64,000 bases of DNA from Myxococcota bacterium (GTDB lineage: Bacteria; Myxococcota_A; UBA9160; SMWR01): positions 1 to 64,000 of the forward strand of contig JBCCEW010000020.1 in assembly GCA_039030075.1 (NCBI GenBank), given 5' to 3'. Below the pieces are notes generated by a model. It saw only the letters and a list, made by a program, of their open reading frames with translations, ran no database searches and had not been told where the DNA came from. A program made the translations under genes and the position numbers. This document shows, one piece after another, positions 1-9,560 of this stretch. Within the stretch, counting starts at the first letter, position 1. Every line of letters begins with the position of its first letter.

Positions 1-3000
1 GGGGGCCTCTGCCTGATCGAGGGAGATCCCGGGATCGGGAAGACACGCCTCGCCCGGGAGCTCGCCGAGAGCCCGGAGGCGAGCGCGCTCCGGGTGGCCT
101 GGGGGCGGGGCTGGGAGGCGGGCCGCGCGCCTTCCTACTTCCTGTGGACCCAGGTCCTGCGCCAGCTCCTACGCGGCCGGACTCCCGCGACGCCACTGCC
201 GTCAGTGCTCGAGCCCCTGGTCGGCGAGACGGACGTGTCGGTTCAGGCGTCCGAACTCGACCGCGGCGACGACGATGCCCGGTTTCGCCTGCAGGATGCC
301 CTCGCGTCGTGGCTGCTCCGCGAAGCCGAGGCTCAGCCGATCCTCCTGGTGCTCGACGATCTCCATGCGGTGGGTGTCGCCTCGGTGCAGCTGCTCCAGT
401 TCGTCGCGCGCCAACTTCCCGGGATGCGCGTCCTGGTGGTGGGTACGCGCCGCCCGATCCTGCGTCAGGGCGACGACGCCGTGGCCGAGGCATTGGCGAA
501 GCTGGGGCGCGAGGCGACGCGGCTCCCGCTGGCGGGGCTCCCGCCCGAGCAGTCCCGGGCCCTCGTCGCGGCGCGCCTCGGGGATGCGCCGAGCGACGCG
601 TGGTGCGACGCCCTGCACCGCATCAGCCGGGGCAATCCACTCTTGCTCGAGGAACTGACCGCGCGCCTTCCCGCGACTGCCGACGAGGTGAGCGGCCCGG
701 ACGCGTTTCCCTACGCCGCCGGTGAAGCCGGGGTCGCCCTGCGCGAGAGCGTCCGCGAGCGGCTCGCCGGGCTCGCTGAGGAGACGCGCCGGGTCGTGCG
801 CGCGGCCGCCGTGGTCGGCACGGACTTCGATGTGCCGTTGCTGGCCGCCATGGTCGAGATCGACTCCGGGCGCGCCGCGCGTGCGGTCGACGAAGCGTTG
901 AGCAGCCATCTGCTGGTTCCATCGCAAGCGTCGGGAGCCGGGTTCGCGTTCGCGCACGATCTCTTCCGCGAGAACGTCTACGACGCCCTCGAACTCGAGG
1001 AGCGGGCGCGTCTCCATGAGCTGGCGGGAATCGCCTTTCAATCGGGCGCTCCCAGCGCGGGACACCGTCACGAGATCGAGGCAGCGCGCCATTGGGTCGC
1101 GGCTGTGCGTCCCTGGCTGCCCTCGGCTGCGAACCCGATGGCCCACGCGACGGCCCACGGCGCACCCGATCGTGAGCGAATGGGGCGTGCGCGCGACCAG
1201 GCGAACCGCGCCGCAGAGCTCACGTTTGCCCAGAATGCCTACGAGGATGCCTGCGAGCTGTACCGGCACGCGTGCCGCATCGGGGAAGCGCTCGGCGACG
1301 ACGAAGGGGGCGTCATCGAGAGCCTGATCGGGCTGGCGAGAGCGGAGCGCGACGCGGGAGATCTGAACGGCGCGCGTCGCAGCATGGCGGACGCGCTCAC
1401 GCGGGCACGCGCCGCGGGGGCGCCGGAACTCTTTGCCCGGGCCGCGATCACCGGGGCGTCCGTGCTCTCCGAGTCGGGGAGCGAGGCGCGAGAGCGGATC
1501 GCACTGCTGGAGGAAGCACTGGCCGGGCTGCCGGAGGTCGACAGCGGAATCCGGGCCCTCACGCTGGGACGCCTCGCCGAGGCCTGCTACTTCGCCGGCA
1601 ACCGCGAACGCGTCGAGGAGCTCGGCAATGCAGCCGTGGAGATGGCCCGGCGTCTCGGCGACCGCGCCGTCCTGGCGAACACCCTGGCGTCGCTGCCCTT
1701 CACGCTGTGGGGGCCCGACACCGTGGACGCGCGGCTCTCGGCGTCCCGGGAGGCGATCCAGCTCGCCGGGGAGCTGGACCGGGGCAAGGACCTTCTGAGT
1801 GCGCGAATGTGGCGGTCGGCAGCGCTGCTGGAGATTGGAGACCTGGCGGCGGTCGACGAGCAGGTCGAGGTCTTCGCGCGAGAGGCGGAGCGCTTCGGGT
1901 TGCCGAAGTTTCTGTGGCACGCGGAGATGACGCGCGGCATGCGGGCGCTCATGTCCGGTCGCCTGTCGGAGGTCGCGGGCCACGGCGAACGCGCGATGCA
2001 GTACGCCGGTCGGACGGACCAGGCCGAAGCCGCCATCCAGTTCCTCGGCTCCCAGCAGTTCGCGCTGCGACGCGAGCGCGGCGACCTCGCCGAGCTCGAG
2101 CCGTTCATCCGCCGCAACGTCGCCGAACTCGAGGGCAGGCCGATCTGGCAAGGGGCGCTGTCCTTGCTCTACGCAGAGACCGACCGTCCCGACGCGGCGC
2201 GCAAGCTGCTCGACACGTTCGCGCCCGACTTCTCGGACCTACCGCGGGACGGCAACTGGCTCGCTTCGTGTGCGGCCGTGGCGACGGCCTGCTTCGAGAC
2301 CGAGCACGCGACGCGTTCGCGCGTACTCTACGCCCAGCTCGAACCCTATGCGGACCGCAACGCGGTGATCGGAAACGGCGCCGTGTTCCTCGGGCCGGTC
2401 GCCCGATTCCTGGGCATGCTGGCCTCGGCCGCGGGAGAACCGGCTGCTGCGGACGCGCATTTCGCGGCTGCGCGGATCCCGCTGGAAGCGGCCGGAGCCA
2501 CGCAGCTCGTCACGCGGATGCGGTTCGAGTGGGCGCTCTCCCGCGCGCGTCGCGACGGTGGGTCCGTCGACCTGCGCTCCGAGCTCGCGGCGATCGAGGA
2601 GGTGGCGCGGGCCTGCGACATGCACCGCGTGGCGGCGCGAACGAACGCCCTCAGCGCGGACCTCTCGGGCCGGTCGGAAGGGGGGGCGCCGCCCGACCTC
2701 GACCGCGCCGCGTTCTCCGCCGCGTTGCGCAAGGCGATGCGCGTCGTGGATCGACCGGATCTCCTGAAGGAGAACCCGTTGACGCGTCTGGCCCAGGCCC
2801 GAGAGGGGCCGGGCGCCTCCACGGACCAGGCCGCTGCGGCGCTGGGGGATCTCATCCGCGCCGAGTGCGAGACCTTTCGCGGCTCGGCCCATGACGAGAT
2901 CTATTTCCGCGTCCTCGAGCGGACCTACTTCGGGCGCCCGACGAAGCAGCAGGAAGCGGCCGCCGACCTGGCGCTCTCGTATGCGACGTATCGTCGCCAC

Positions 3001-3060
3001 CACGCCGAGGCCCTGCGCCGGCTCGGCGAGCGACTCTGGGCCCGGCTGGGCGAAGCCTGA
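1..3060 (+). CDS. STAND-type AAA ATPase regulator, 5' end cut by window edge
   Basis: The reading frame is open from base 1, so the N-terminus lies outside the window; 1019 residues remain. A Walker A motif (GDPGIGKT, bases 25-48 region) is followed by a Walker B strand (ILLVLDDLH) near residue 117. A helical TPR-like region then fills the middle. The last 90 residues hold a DNA-binding-like helical segment (TKQQEAAADLALSYATYRR). The architecture matches large signal-transduction ATPases with AAA_16 and TPR regions, often preceded by a kinase or BTAD/LuxR-type domain that cannot be seen here. A GTG at 94 would be a possible start, but it would remove the P-loop, so the upstream frame is surely coding. 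The ligand and target genes are unknown. Confidence 0.8.
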   Translation, partial: GGLCLIEGDPGIGKTRLARELAESPEASALRVAWGRGWEAGRAPSYFLWTQVLRQLLRGRTPATPLPSVLEPLVGETDVSVQASELDRGDDDARFRLQDALASWLLREAEAQPILLVLDDLHAVGVASVQLLQFVARQLPGMRVLVVGTRRPILRQGDDAVAEALAKLGREATRLPLAGLPPEQSRALVAARLGDAPSDAWCDALHRISRGNPLLLEELTARLPATADEVSGPDAFPYAAGEAGVALRESVRERLAGLAEETRRVVRAAAVVGTDFDVPLLAAMVEIDSGRAARAVDEALSSHLLVPSQASGAGFAFAHDLFRENVYDALELEERARLHELAGIAFQSGAPSAGHRHEIEAARHWVAAVRPWLPSAANPMAHATAHGAPDRERMGRARDQANRAAELTFAQNAYEDACELYRHACRIGEALGDDEGGVIESLIGLARAERDAGDLNGARRSMADALTRARAAGAPELFARAAITGASVLSESGSEARERIALLEEALAGLPEVDSGIRALTLGRLAEACYFAGNRERVEELGNAAVEMARRLGDRAVLANTLASLPFTLWGPDTVDARLSASREAIQLAGELDRGKDLLSARMWRSAALLEIGDLAAVDEQVEVFAREAERFGLPKFLWHAEMTRGMRALMSGRLSEVAGHGERAMQYAGRTDQAEAAIQFLGSQQFALRRERGDLAELEPFIRRNVAELEGRPIWQGALSLLYAETDRPDAARKLLDTFAPDFSDLPRDGNWLASCAAVATACFETEHATRSRVLYAQLEPYADRNAVIGNGAVFLGPVARFLGMLASAAGEPAAADAHFAAARIPLEAAGATQLVTRMRFEWALSRARRDGGSVDLRSELAAIEEVARACDMHRVAARTNALSADLSGRSEGGAPPDLDRAAFSAALRKAMRVVDRPDLLKENPLTRLAQAREGPGASTDQAAAALGDLIRAECETFRGSAHDEIYFRVLERTYFGRPTKQQEAAADLALSYATYRRHHAEALRRLGERLWARLGEA

Positions 3061-3081
3061 CCCAGCGCCACTGCCTCGCGG

Positions 3082-3107
3082 GCTGCTTCCGGGGGGGCCC
3101 CGGCAGC
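3082..3107 (+). terminator. Possible terminator hairpin after the ATPase gene
   Basis: GCTG and CAGC flank a CCGGGG/CCCCGG stem with a GGG loop, 22 bases after the ATPase stop. One side carries a CTT bulge. No T tract follows, so it may be a weak intrinsic or Rho-assisted terminator. The other bases between 3061 and 3202 show no gene. Confidence 0.35.
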
Positions 3108-3202
3108 GTGAGCAGATTCTGAGCACCGATCGAGCGCTTTCCGTCTCCGCGGCTGCCTAGGTTCGCGTCCTCACCGGACCCGATCCTGGCCAGGAGAACC
3201 CC

Positions 3203-5638
3203 TTGCTGCGCTCCATTCGACTCTCCGTTCGCTCGCGCCCGCGCGTCCTGGCCACCCTGGGCCTCGCCCTCACGCTCGTCTGGGTCGCGGCGTCTCCCGT
3301 GCTCGCCCTCGACCTGTTCGTCAACGGCACGGGTGATGCCGGGGACAACAGCCAGGGAGACGGGGAGTGCTGGACGGGCGGGTTCGTCTCGTCCGGCATG
3401 TTCCTCGTGCGTGAGTGCACGCTCCGCGCCGCGATCGAGGAAGCGAACGCGCTGGCCGGGGCCGACACGGTCCGGTTCACGGGCCTGCTCCCCGTGGATC
3501 CCTCGAATACGACCGTCATCCAGCTGGTCGCGCCGCTGCCCCCCATCACCGAAACCCTCACCATTGACGGGACCTCGGCACCGACCTACGACACGGCGAA
3601 CCCGGGGGCCGTTCCCGTGATCATGCTGAACGGGAGCCTGCTCGCCGGCGCCAACGACTACGGGCTCCTGTTCTTCGAAAACGCCGACGCGAGCCAGATC
3701 CTGGCACTCGGGATCGTGCGCTTTCCGGGCGACGGGATCCGCCTGAGCGGCGCGGACCTCGTGCGGATCGACGCCTGCCACATCGGTCTCTTGCGCGGCG
3801 TCTTCTCCGCGGGGAATGGCGGCTTCGGCATCCACGTCCTCGCGAGCTCGCTCCAGGCCACGGTCGGCCAGGCCTTCGACCCGGCGGCGGGCTTCGAGGG
3901 GCGGGGCAACGTCATCGCGAGCAACGGCAGCGGCGGCGTCCGGCTGCTCGGCCCCGACGCGCTGCTGGCTGGCAACAAGATCGGCACGGATCGCTTCGGG
4001 AACGCCGTGGTGACGGCGGGTGGGGCTCATGGCAACAGCTTCTGGGGAGTCGAAGTCGTCGGCGGCGCGGCACACGGCGTGCGGGTCGGCGGGCTCGACA
4101 CCCTGACCGGTGGCACCGAGGTGACCGCGGGCAACGTGATCGCCGGAAACGCGTCGGGAGGCGTTCAGGTCGACGGCACCATGACGAACGTCGAAATCAT
4201 GGCCAATCACATCGGCATCGGAGCCGACGGGTTCACCGCGCTCCCGAACGTCGCGGGACCCGGAGTGCTCGTGTTCGCAGACGGAGTCGACATCGGTGCG
4301 GTAGGGGCTGGCTCGAACCTGATTTCGGGTCACGGGATGTCGGGGATCGAGCTCGGCGAACCGTCGTCGCTGGGGCCTTTCGACACGCGCATCGTCGGCA
4401 ATCGGATCGGCACCAACGCGCCGGCCGACGGCCTGGTGGCGAACGCGATGTCCGGGATCCTGGGCAACGCCGACCAACGCACCGAGATCCGCGACAACAT
4501 CATCGGCGGCGGCGACCGCGCCATCGATCTCCGGAGCTTCGACAACCAGATCGTCTCGAACTTCATCGGGACCAACGCGCTGGGGGACGACCTGGGCGCG
4601 TCGACGGGGATCGCCGTCGACGGAAACGCGAACGAGATCGGCGGCCCGGGGGGGCTGGGCAACGTCATCGGGCACAACGCGTTCGGGATCCGGCTCTTGC
4701 CGACGGCCACGTCCGCCATCGTCGCCGGCAACTTCGTGGGAACCGACGCCGCCGGGAGCGATCTCGGGAACTCGGTCGGCGTGCTGCTGCAGGGGGCCGC
4801 CCATGTCGTCGGTGGCACGCTCTCGGGCGATGAGAACGTGATCGGTCACAACTCGCTTCATGGGCTCGTTGTGGGCGAGCAGGCCGACAGCGCCGAGGTC
4901 GTCGGCAACTACATCGGCACCGACGCCTCCGGGGCCGACCTCGGGAACGACGGGGACGGAATCCTCCTCAGCGCGGCCTTGAGAACGACGCTGGGTTCCG
5001 ACGTCGGGACGCCCGAGGTGGAGCTGCCGGACCGCGGCAACGTGATCGCGTTCAATGGTCGCGCGGGGATTCGCGCGGAAGAGTCGCAGGTGGGTTCCCC
5101 AGACCCCACCCAGAACGCCTGGCGCGGCAACGTCTTGTACTCGAACCGCCGATTGCCTGTCGACATCGGCGTCGAGGGCGCCAACGTGAACGATCCGGGC
5201 GACTTCGATCAAGGTGCGAACCGCCTGCAGAACACGCCGGAGCTCGACGCCGCTGCCTCCAGCTACGACGCCGGCACCGACACGATCGAGGTCCGGTACC
5301 GGGTCGACACGGATGTGTTCGAGGCGTCCTATCCGCTGACCGTCGACTTCTACCAGCTCGCTCCGGACGGCGAGGAGCCCTTCGCGTGGCTCGGAAGCCA
5401 CCTCTACCTCTTCGGTTCGGCGGGCACGGACGTGACGACGTCGTTCACGCCCGCAATCGTCGTGCCCGGTAGCTTTCTCGTGAAGGCGATCGCCACCGAC
5501 AACGCGGGCAACTCGAGCGAAGTAGGAAACCGCATCCTGCTGCCGGAGCCGAGCGCGCTGCCCGCCCTGGCGGCGGCCACCGCGCTCCTCGTGAGCCTCG
5601 GACGCAGGGGAGGGCGGGGCGCTCGCTCACTTTCGTGA
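3203..5638 (+). CDS. Exported parallel beta-helix protein with PEP-CTERM tail
   Basis: 811 residues. A TTG start is chosen because AGGAG lies six bases upstream and it gives a proper signal peptide (basic start, LATLGLALTLVWVAASPVLA). The body has a CSLREAI-like opening (CTLRAAIEEAN) followed by repeated 'GNxIGTDxxG' and 'NVIxxN' units, characteristic of right-handed beta-helix repeats. The C-terminus carries LPEPSALPAL, a hydrophobic helix, and RRGGR: a PEP-CTERM sorting signal that exosortase would cleave. The protein is therefore expected on the cell surface or in the exopolysaccharide matrix. No enzyme active site is evident; adhesive or matrix roles are possible. Confidence 0.88.
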   Translation: MLRSIRLSVRSRPRVLATLGLALTLVWVAASPVLALDLFVNGTGDAGDNSQGDGECWTGGFVSSGMFLVRECTLRAAIEEANALAGADTVRFTGLLPVDPSNTTVIQLVAPLPPITETLTIDGTSAPTYDTANPGAVPVIMLNGSLLAGANDYGLLFFENADASQILALGIVRFPGDGIRLSGADLVRIDACHIGLLRGVFSAGNGGFGIHVLASSLQATVGQAFDPAAGFEGRGNVIASNGSGGVRLLGPDALLAGNKIGTDRFGNAVVTAGGAHGNSFWGVEVVGGAAHGVRVGGLDTLTGGTEVTAGNVIAGNASGGVQVDGTMTNVEIMANHIGIGADGFTALPNVAGPGVLVFADGVDIGAVGAGSNLISGHGMSGIELGEPSSLGPFDTRIVGNRIGTNAPADGLVANAMSGILGNADQRTEIRDNIIGGGDRAIDLRSFDNQIVSNFIGTNALGDDLGASTGIAVDGNANEIGGPGGLGNVIGHNAFGIRLLPTATSAIVAGNFVGTDAAGSDLGNSVGVLLQGAAHVVGGTLSGDENVIGHNSLHGLVVGEQADSAEVVGNYIGTDASGADLGNDGDGILLSAALRTTLGSDVGTPEVELPDRGNVIAFNGRAGIRAEESQVGSPDPTQNAWRGNVLYSNRRLPVDIGVEGANVNDPGDFDQGANRLQNTPELDAAASSYDAGTDTIEVRYRVDTDVFEASYPLTVDFYQLAPDGEEPFAWLGSHLYLFGSAGTDVTTSFTPAIVVPGSFLVKAIATDNAGNSSEVGNRILLPEPSALPALAAATALLVSLGRRGGRGARSLS

Positions 5639-5947
5639 TCGGCGATTCGGGCGTCCCGCTCGACGTCGGTCCGGAAGCGCGCGCTTCTCGTGGCGTGGGT
5701 CTCCGCGCCGCGGGCGTGACGGCCTCACCCGCCGAGCCCCCTTGGGGAAGGCCCGGCGCGAGCCGGCGTGGCAGGACCGGATTGCGATCGGGGCGATGGG
5801 TCCGGGGTGGGTCGCGCGGGTCGTTGCGGGGCGAGCGCGCGGACCGCCGCTTCTCGCTCCGAGGGCTGATCCGTGCGCGGAGTGGGTTGGCTACATTGGG
5901 CCCGCCGCGTCCCATGCCGGGTCGCGCGCGCCGCCCCATAGGTAGGA
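5639..5947. other. 309-base gap, nothing convincing
   Basis: No reading frame here looks coding on either strand; the apparent frames are rich in Arg, Pro and Ser, as expected from GC-rich noncoding or antisense sequence. A promoter for the downstream methyltransferase probably lies near 5885-5930, where the sequence becomes slightly AT-richer, but I see no convincing -35/-10 pair. Confidence 0.4.
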
Positions 5948-6715
5948 ATGACGAAGAAGACCGACGATCCGAACGCGCCGCTGCCGCCGCACAGCACGCT
6001 CACCGCCTACTACGCCGCCGACGAAGAGCGCAGCGCCTACGTGCGCGACGTCTTCGACCGCTCGGCCGAGCACTACGACACGATCGAGCGGATCTTCGGC
6101 AACGGCGGCCTCGTCTACCGGCGCTGGGCGATGAAGATCAACGGCATGAAGCCCGGGATGAAGGTGCTCGACGTGGCGATCGGGACGGCCGCGGTGGCCT
6201 CCAACGCCGCCAAGATCGTCGGCCCCACGGGCCAGGTGTTCGGCGTCGATCCGAACCGCGCGATGATGCGCGAGGCCGCGAAGAAGTTCGACGGGCCCCT
6301 CACCCAGGGTGTGGCCCAGGCACTTCCCTTCGCCGACAACACCTTCGACTTCGTGACGATGGGGCTCGCGCTCCGGCACGTGTCGGATCTGAAGGCTGCG
6401 TTCTCCGAGTACTACCGCGTGCTCAAGCCGGGCGGGAAGCTCTGGATCCTCGAGGGCCACATCGCCACCTCGAAGATCGGCTACGCACTCACCTGGCTGA
6501 TGTGGGCGAAGATCGTGCCGGGCCTCACGCTGCTCTTCACCCGGAGCTCCGATGCCAAAGAGTTCATGGACTACTACTGGGATACAGTCGACCAGTGTGT
6601 TCCGCCCGAGGGAATCGTCGCGGCGCTCGACGCGGTCGGGTTCCAGCACGCGCGCACCAACGTCACCATGCCGGGCGCCTTCTGCGAGTACAAGGGGCAG
6701 AAGGCCGCCGTCTAG
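5948..6715 (+). CDS. UbiE/COQ5-like class I SAM methyltransferase
   Basis: 255 residues. The ATG follows AGGTAGGA. The SAM fold is recognisable: motif I (VLDVAIGTAAVA, degenerate from the usual GxGxG), the acidic strand end FGVDPN, motif ALPFADNTFDFVTMGLALRHV typical of the UbiE family in shorter form, and LKPGGKLWILE. UbiE-type enzymes C-methylate quinone rings, but many paralogs act on other lipophilic substrates, so the substrate is open. It is followed 62 bases later by an aldehyde dehydrogenase gene on the same strand, possibly in one transcript. Confidence 0.75.
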   Translation: MTKKTDDPNAPLPPHSTLTAYYAADEERSAYVRDVFDRSAEHYDTIERIFGNGGLVYRRWAMKINGMKPGMKVLDVAIGTAAVASNAAKIVGPTGQVFGVDPNRAMMREAAKKFDGPLTQGVAQALPFADNTFDFVTMGLALRHVSDLKAAFSEYYRVLKPGGKLWILEGHIATSKIGYALTWLMWAKIVPGLTLLFTRSSDAKEFMDYYWDTVDQCVPPEGIVAALDAVGFQHARTNVTMPGAFCEYKGQKAAV

Positions 6716-6777
6716 GCCTTTCATTCACAACGCCGGAAGTCGCGCCGCTGCGCGCGGATCCGGAGCGAGGTAGGACG

Positions 6778-8196
6778 ATGTCAGTCGAAGAGACCCTGCG
6801 GGCGAAGCTCGAAACCATGCGCGCCGCCCAGCGTGCGAGCGGCATCCCGACCGCCGCCGTCCGGAAGGAGCGCCTGCAGAAGTGCGTGGACCTCCTGGTC
6901 GACAACCAGGACGCGATCGTGAAGGCCCTCGACGCGGACTACGCCGGGCGTCCCGAGCCGCTGACGCTGATGTCCGAAGTGATGATGCCGATCAATCACT
7001 TGAAGGACGCCCTCAAGAAACTCGACACCTGGATGAAGCCCGAGCGGCGAAAGGTGCAGTTCCCCCTCGGACTCTTCGGTGCGCGCGCTGAGCTGCGCTA
7101 CCAGCCGAAGGGCGTGGTGGGCATCATGTCCCCCTGGAACTTCCCGATCGCCATGATCGTGAACCCGCTGACCACCGCGCTCGCGGCGGGCAACCGGGTG
7201 ATGATCAAACCCTCCGAGTTCAACCCGGCAACGGCGGAGCTCCTGGCCGAGATCTTCCCGAAGTACTTCGCCGAGGACGAGATCGCGGTCATCACCGGCG
7301 GTCCCGAGGTCGGCGCGGCCTTCTCGGCGCTGCCGCTCAATCACATCCTGTTCACGGGAGCGACCACGATCGGCCGCAAAGTGATGGAGGCGGCGAGCGC
7401 CAACCTGACCCCGGTGACGCTCGAGCTCGGCGGCAAGTCGCCGACGATCGTGAGTCGCTCGGCCGACATCGTCGCGACGGCGGAGCGCATCGCGTTCGGG
7501 AAGTGCAACAACGCGGGGCAGGTCTGCCTGTCGCCGGACTACGTCTTCGTGCCCCGGGAGTCGGTCGACACCTTCGTCGAGACCTGCCGCGAGAGCTTCC
7601 GCGCCCAGTACCCGACGGTCCTCGGGAACCCGGACTACACCGCGGTGATCAACGACCGCCACTACGCCCGGATCCGCATGTATCTCGAAGAGATCCGGGA
7701 GTCCGGCGCGCGCCTCGAGAACCTGGGAACCGAGGAGCCGAAGGAAGGCGACCGCCGGATTCCGATCCACATCGTGGTCGACCCGGGCGAAGAGCTCGCA
7801 GTGATGAACGACGAGATCTTCGGTCCGGTCATGATCGTGAAGAGCTACGACCGGGTCGAAGACTGCATCGACTACATCAACGACCGGCCGACGCCGCTGG
7901 GCCTCTACTATTTCGGGAAGGATCACGCCGAGCAGGAGCAGGTGCTGAACCAGACGCTCTCGGGCGGCGTGACGATCAACGACGTCATCATGCACGTCTC
8001 CTGCGTCGACCTGCCCTTCGGCGGGGTGGGCGACAGCGGCCTCGGGAACTACCACGGCCGCGAGGGCTTCAAGACCTTCAGCCACGCCCGCGGCGTGTTC
8101 ACCGATGGGAAGCTGAACCTTGCGAAGCTCGCCGGCCTGATGCCGCCCTACACCGAGAAGACGAAGCAGCGGCTCGGCAGCCAGATCAAGAAGTAG
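6778..8196 (+). CDS. Coniferyl-type aldehyde dehydrogenase
   Basis: 472 residues. The ATG follows GAGGTAGG; the frame is open far upstream, but that part is antisense-like. Catalytic landmarks of the ALDH superfamily are present: Asn121 in PWNFP, Glu216 in LELGGK, and the nucleophile Cys250 in NNAGQVC. The length of about 470 residues without signal peptide, and the C-terminal region (PPYTEKTKQ), resemble coniferyl aldehyde dehydrogenases and class 3 fatty-aldehyde dehydrogenases. It should oxidise an aromatic or fatty aldehyde to the acid with NAD(P)+ in the cytoplasm. The exact substrate cannot be read from sequence. Confidence 0.88.
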   Translation: MSVEETLRAKLETMRAAQRASGIPTAAVRKERLQKCVDLLVDNQDAIVKALDADYAGRPEPLTLMSEVMMPINHLKDALKKLDTWMKPERRKVQFPLGLFGARAELRYQPKGVVGIMSPWNFPIAMIVNPLTTALAAGNRVMIKPSEFNPATAELLAEIFPKYFAEDEIAVITGGPEVGAAFSALPLNHILFTGATTIGRKVMEAASANLTPVTLELGGKSPTIVSRSADIVATAERIAFGKCNNAGQVCLSPDYVFVPRESVDTFVETCRESFRAQYPTVLGNPDYTAVINDRHYARIRMYLEEIRESGARLENLGTEEPKEGDRRIPIHIVVDPGEELAVMNDEIFGPVMIVKSYDRVEDCIDYINDRPTPLGLYYFGKDHAEQEQVLNQTLSGGVTINDVIMHVSCVDLPFGGVGDSGLGNYHGREGFKTFSHARGVFTDGKLNLAKLAGLMPPYTEKTKQRLGSQIKK

Positions 8197-8222
8197 CTTC
8201 GGCGGGGCGGAGGGGAAGTCGC

Positions 8223-8924
8223 ATGCGCACGAGCCCGCTCCAACCCTTCGGCGACGGCCTCTGGATCTGCGACGGTCCGCGCGTTCGGTTGCTGACCATC
8301 CCTTTCGCGACGCGCATGACCGTGGTCGAGACGACCCCGGGGTCGCTCTGGGTGCATTCGCCGTTCGATCCGACCCCTGGGGTCGGGGAGGCGGTCGACG
8401 CGCTGGGCACCGTGCGCTGGATCGTGGCCCCGAACAAGATCCACAGCCTCGGCGTCGTTCCGTGGAAGGAGCGCTACCCGGAAGCCGAGGTGTGGGTGTC
8501 TCCCGGGTTTCGCGACCGGCACCCGAAGCTCCCCGCCGATCACGTGATTGGCACGGGGGAAACGCCGGCCTGGGCCGATGCGATCGAAGCGCACGTCTTC
8601 CAGGGGAACGTCATTCTCGACGAGGTCGTGTTCTTTCACGCGCGCTCGAAGGCCCTGATCCTGACGGATCTCATCCAGCGTCACGATCCCGCGCTGGAGT
8701 CCTGGTTCTGGCGGCTCGTGAAGGGCTGGGTGGGTGTGCTCGGCGATTCGGGTGGGACCGCCCGGGACCTACGCAGCACCTTCCGCGATCGCGACGCGGC
8801 GCGGGTCAGCGCGGAGGCACTCCTCCGCTGGGACTTCGACCGCGTCGTGATTTCCCACGGCAGCTGCATCACCCAAGACACGCGCGCCACCGTCGAGCGG
8901 GCGTTCGCGTGGGCGTTGGCCTAG
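8223..8924 (+). CDS. DUF4336 family protein (metallo-beta-lactamase-like fold)
   Basis: 233 residues, 26 bases after the aldehyde dehydrogenase, with GAGGGGAAG as ribosome site and an ATG start. The sequence (LWVHSPFDPTP near the start, VAPNKIHSLGV, FFHARSKALILTDLI, VVISHGSCI) is typical of DUF4336, a family distantly related to metallo-beta-lactamase hydrolases in which only some metal ligands remain. No function is established. The tight spacing suggests co-transcription with the aldehyde dehydrogenase. Confidence 0.75.
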   Translation: MRTSPLQPFGDGLWICDGPRVRLLTIPFATRMTVVETTPGSLWVHSPFDPTPGVGEAVDALGTVRWIVAPNKIHSLGVVPWKERYPEAEVWVSPGFRDRHPKLPADHVIGTGETPAWADAIEAHVFQGNVILDEVVFFHARSKALILTDLIQRHDPALESWFWRLVKGWVGVLGDSGGTARDLRSTFRDRDAARVSAEALLRWDFDRVVISHGSCITQDTRATVERAFAWALA

Positions 8925-8951
8925 CTACGCCGGCCTCAGCGAGCCCGGGAT

Positions 8952-9524
8952 CTATCCCAGATAGGCCTTCGGCGGCGGACTCGTGCGCGGCTCGACCTGG
9001 TCCGGCCAGCGCGTGAGGACGTCGTCGCTCTCGCCGGCTCTGTGTCGCGCCAGGAGCGCGTCCGGGTCGAAATCGATCCCGACTGGATTGATCGCGAAAC
9101 GGCCGTCGGTCAGGAAGGCGTCGGTCTCTTCGCGAGAGGCGAAGTTGTCGATCTGGAGCTCGACGACGTTCTCGTCGGGATCCTTGTAGTAGAGCGACGT
9201 CGTCGCGCCGTGGTTCACCGGCCAGACCGGCTCGATTCCCTCCTGCTTCAGGCGCTCGTAGGTGGCGAGGAGGTCGGAAAGGTTCGCGTAGGTGAAGGCG
9301 ATGTGGTCCACGCCGGGCATCGCACGCGTGTGCTCGGGGAGGTGGGGCATGTTGAGGAACGCGAGCCGGTGGTGCTCGTCGTCGTAGTAGAGGAACGTCA
9401 CCATCTCGCTCGAGTGGGTGATCTCCGCTCCGACGACACAGCGGTACCAGTCGATCAGCTCCCGGTAGCGCTTCGTTCGAAACACCACGTGGGCGAGCTT
9501 CGCGGGCCGGATGACATCGCTCAT
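8952..9524 (-). CDS. VOC-family extradiol-dioxygenase-like protein
   Basis: 190 residues. The ATG has AGGAGTT upstream. It is a single vicinal-oxygen-chelate module with a putative two-His-one-Glu iron site: His12 (KLAHVVF), His74 (GVDHIAF) and Glu122 (NVVELQID), the pattern used by type I extradiol ring-cleavage dioxygenases. It is the last gene of a TetR - flavin hydroxylase - FAH - VOC operon, so a catechol-type substrate made by the hydroxylase is a reasonable inference. Other VOC activities such as isomerase or glyoxalase are not excluded. Confidence 0.72.
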   Translation of the reverse strand: MSDVIRPAKLAHVVFRTKRYRELIDWYRCVVGAEITHSSEMVTFLYYDDEHHRLAFLNMPHLPEHTRAMPGVDHIAFTYANLSDLLATYERLKQEGIEPVWPVNHGATTSLYYKDPDENVVELQIDNFASREETDAFLTDGRFAINPVGIDFDPDALLARHRAGESDDVLTRWPDQVEPRTSPPPKAYLG

Positions 9525-9560
9525 GAGAACTCCTGAAGGGTGAGCGCCAAAGCGCGGTGC

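Noticed and set aside
202-5401. Long minus-strand frames (202-2151, 2852-5401) opposite the ATPase and beta-helix genes
   Set aside because: No recognisable domain; they mirror the real plus-strand genes and have antisense-type composition.
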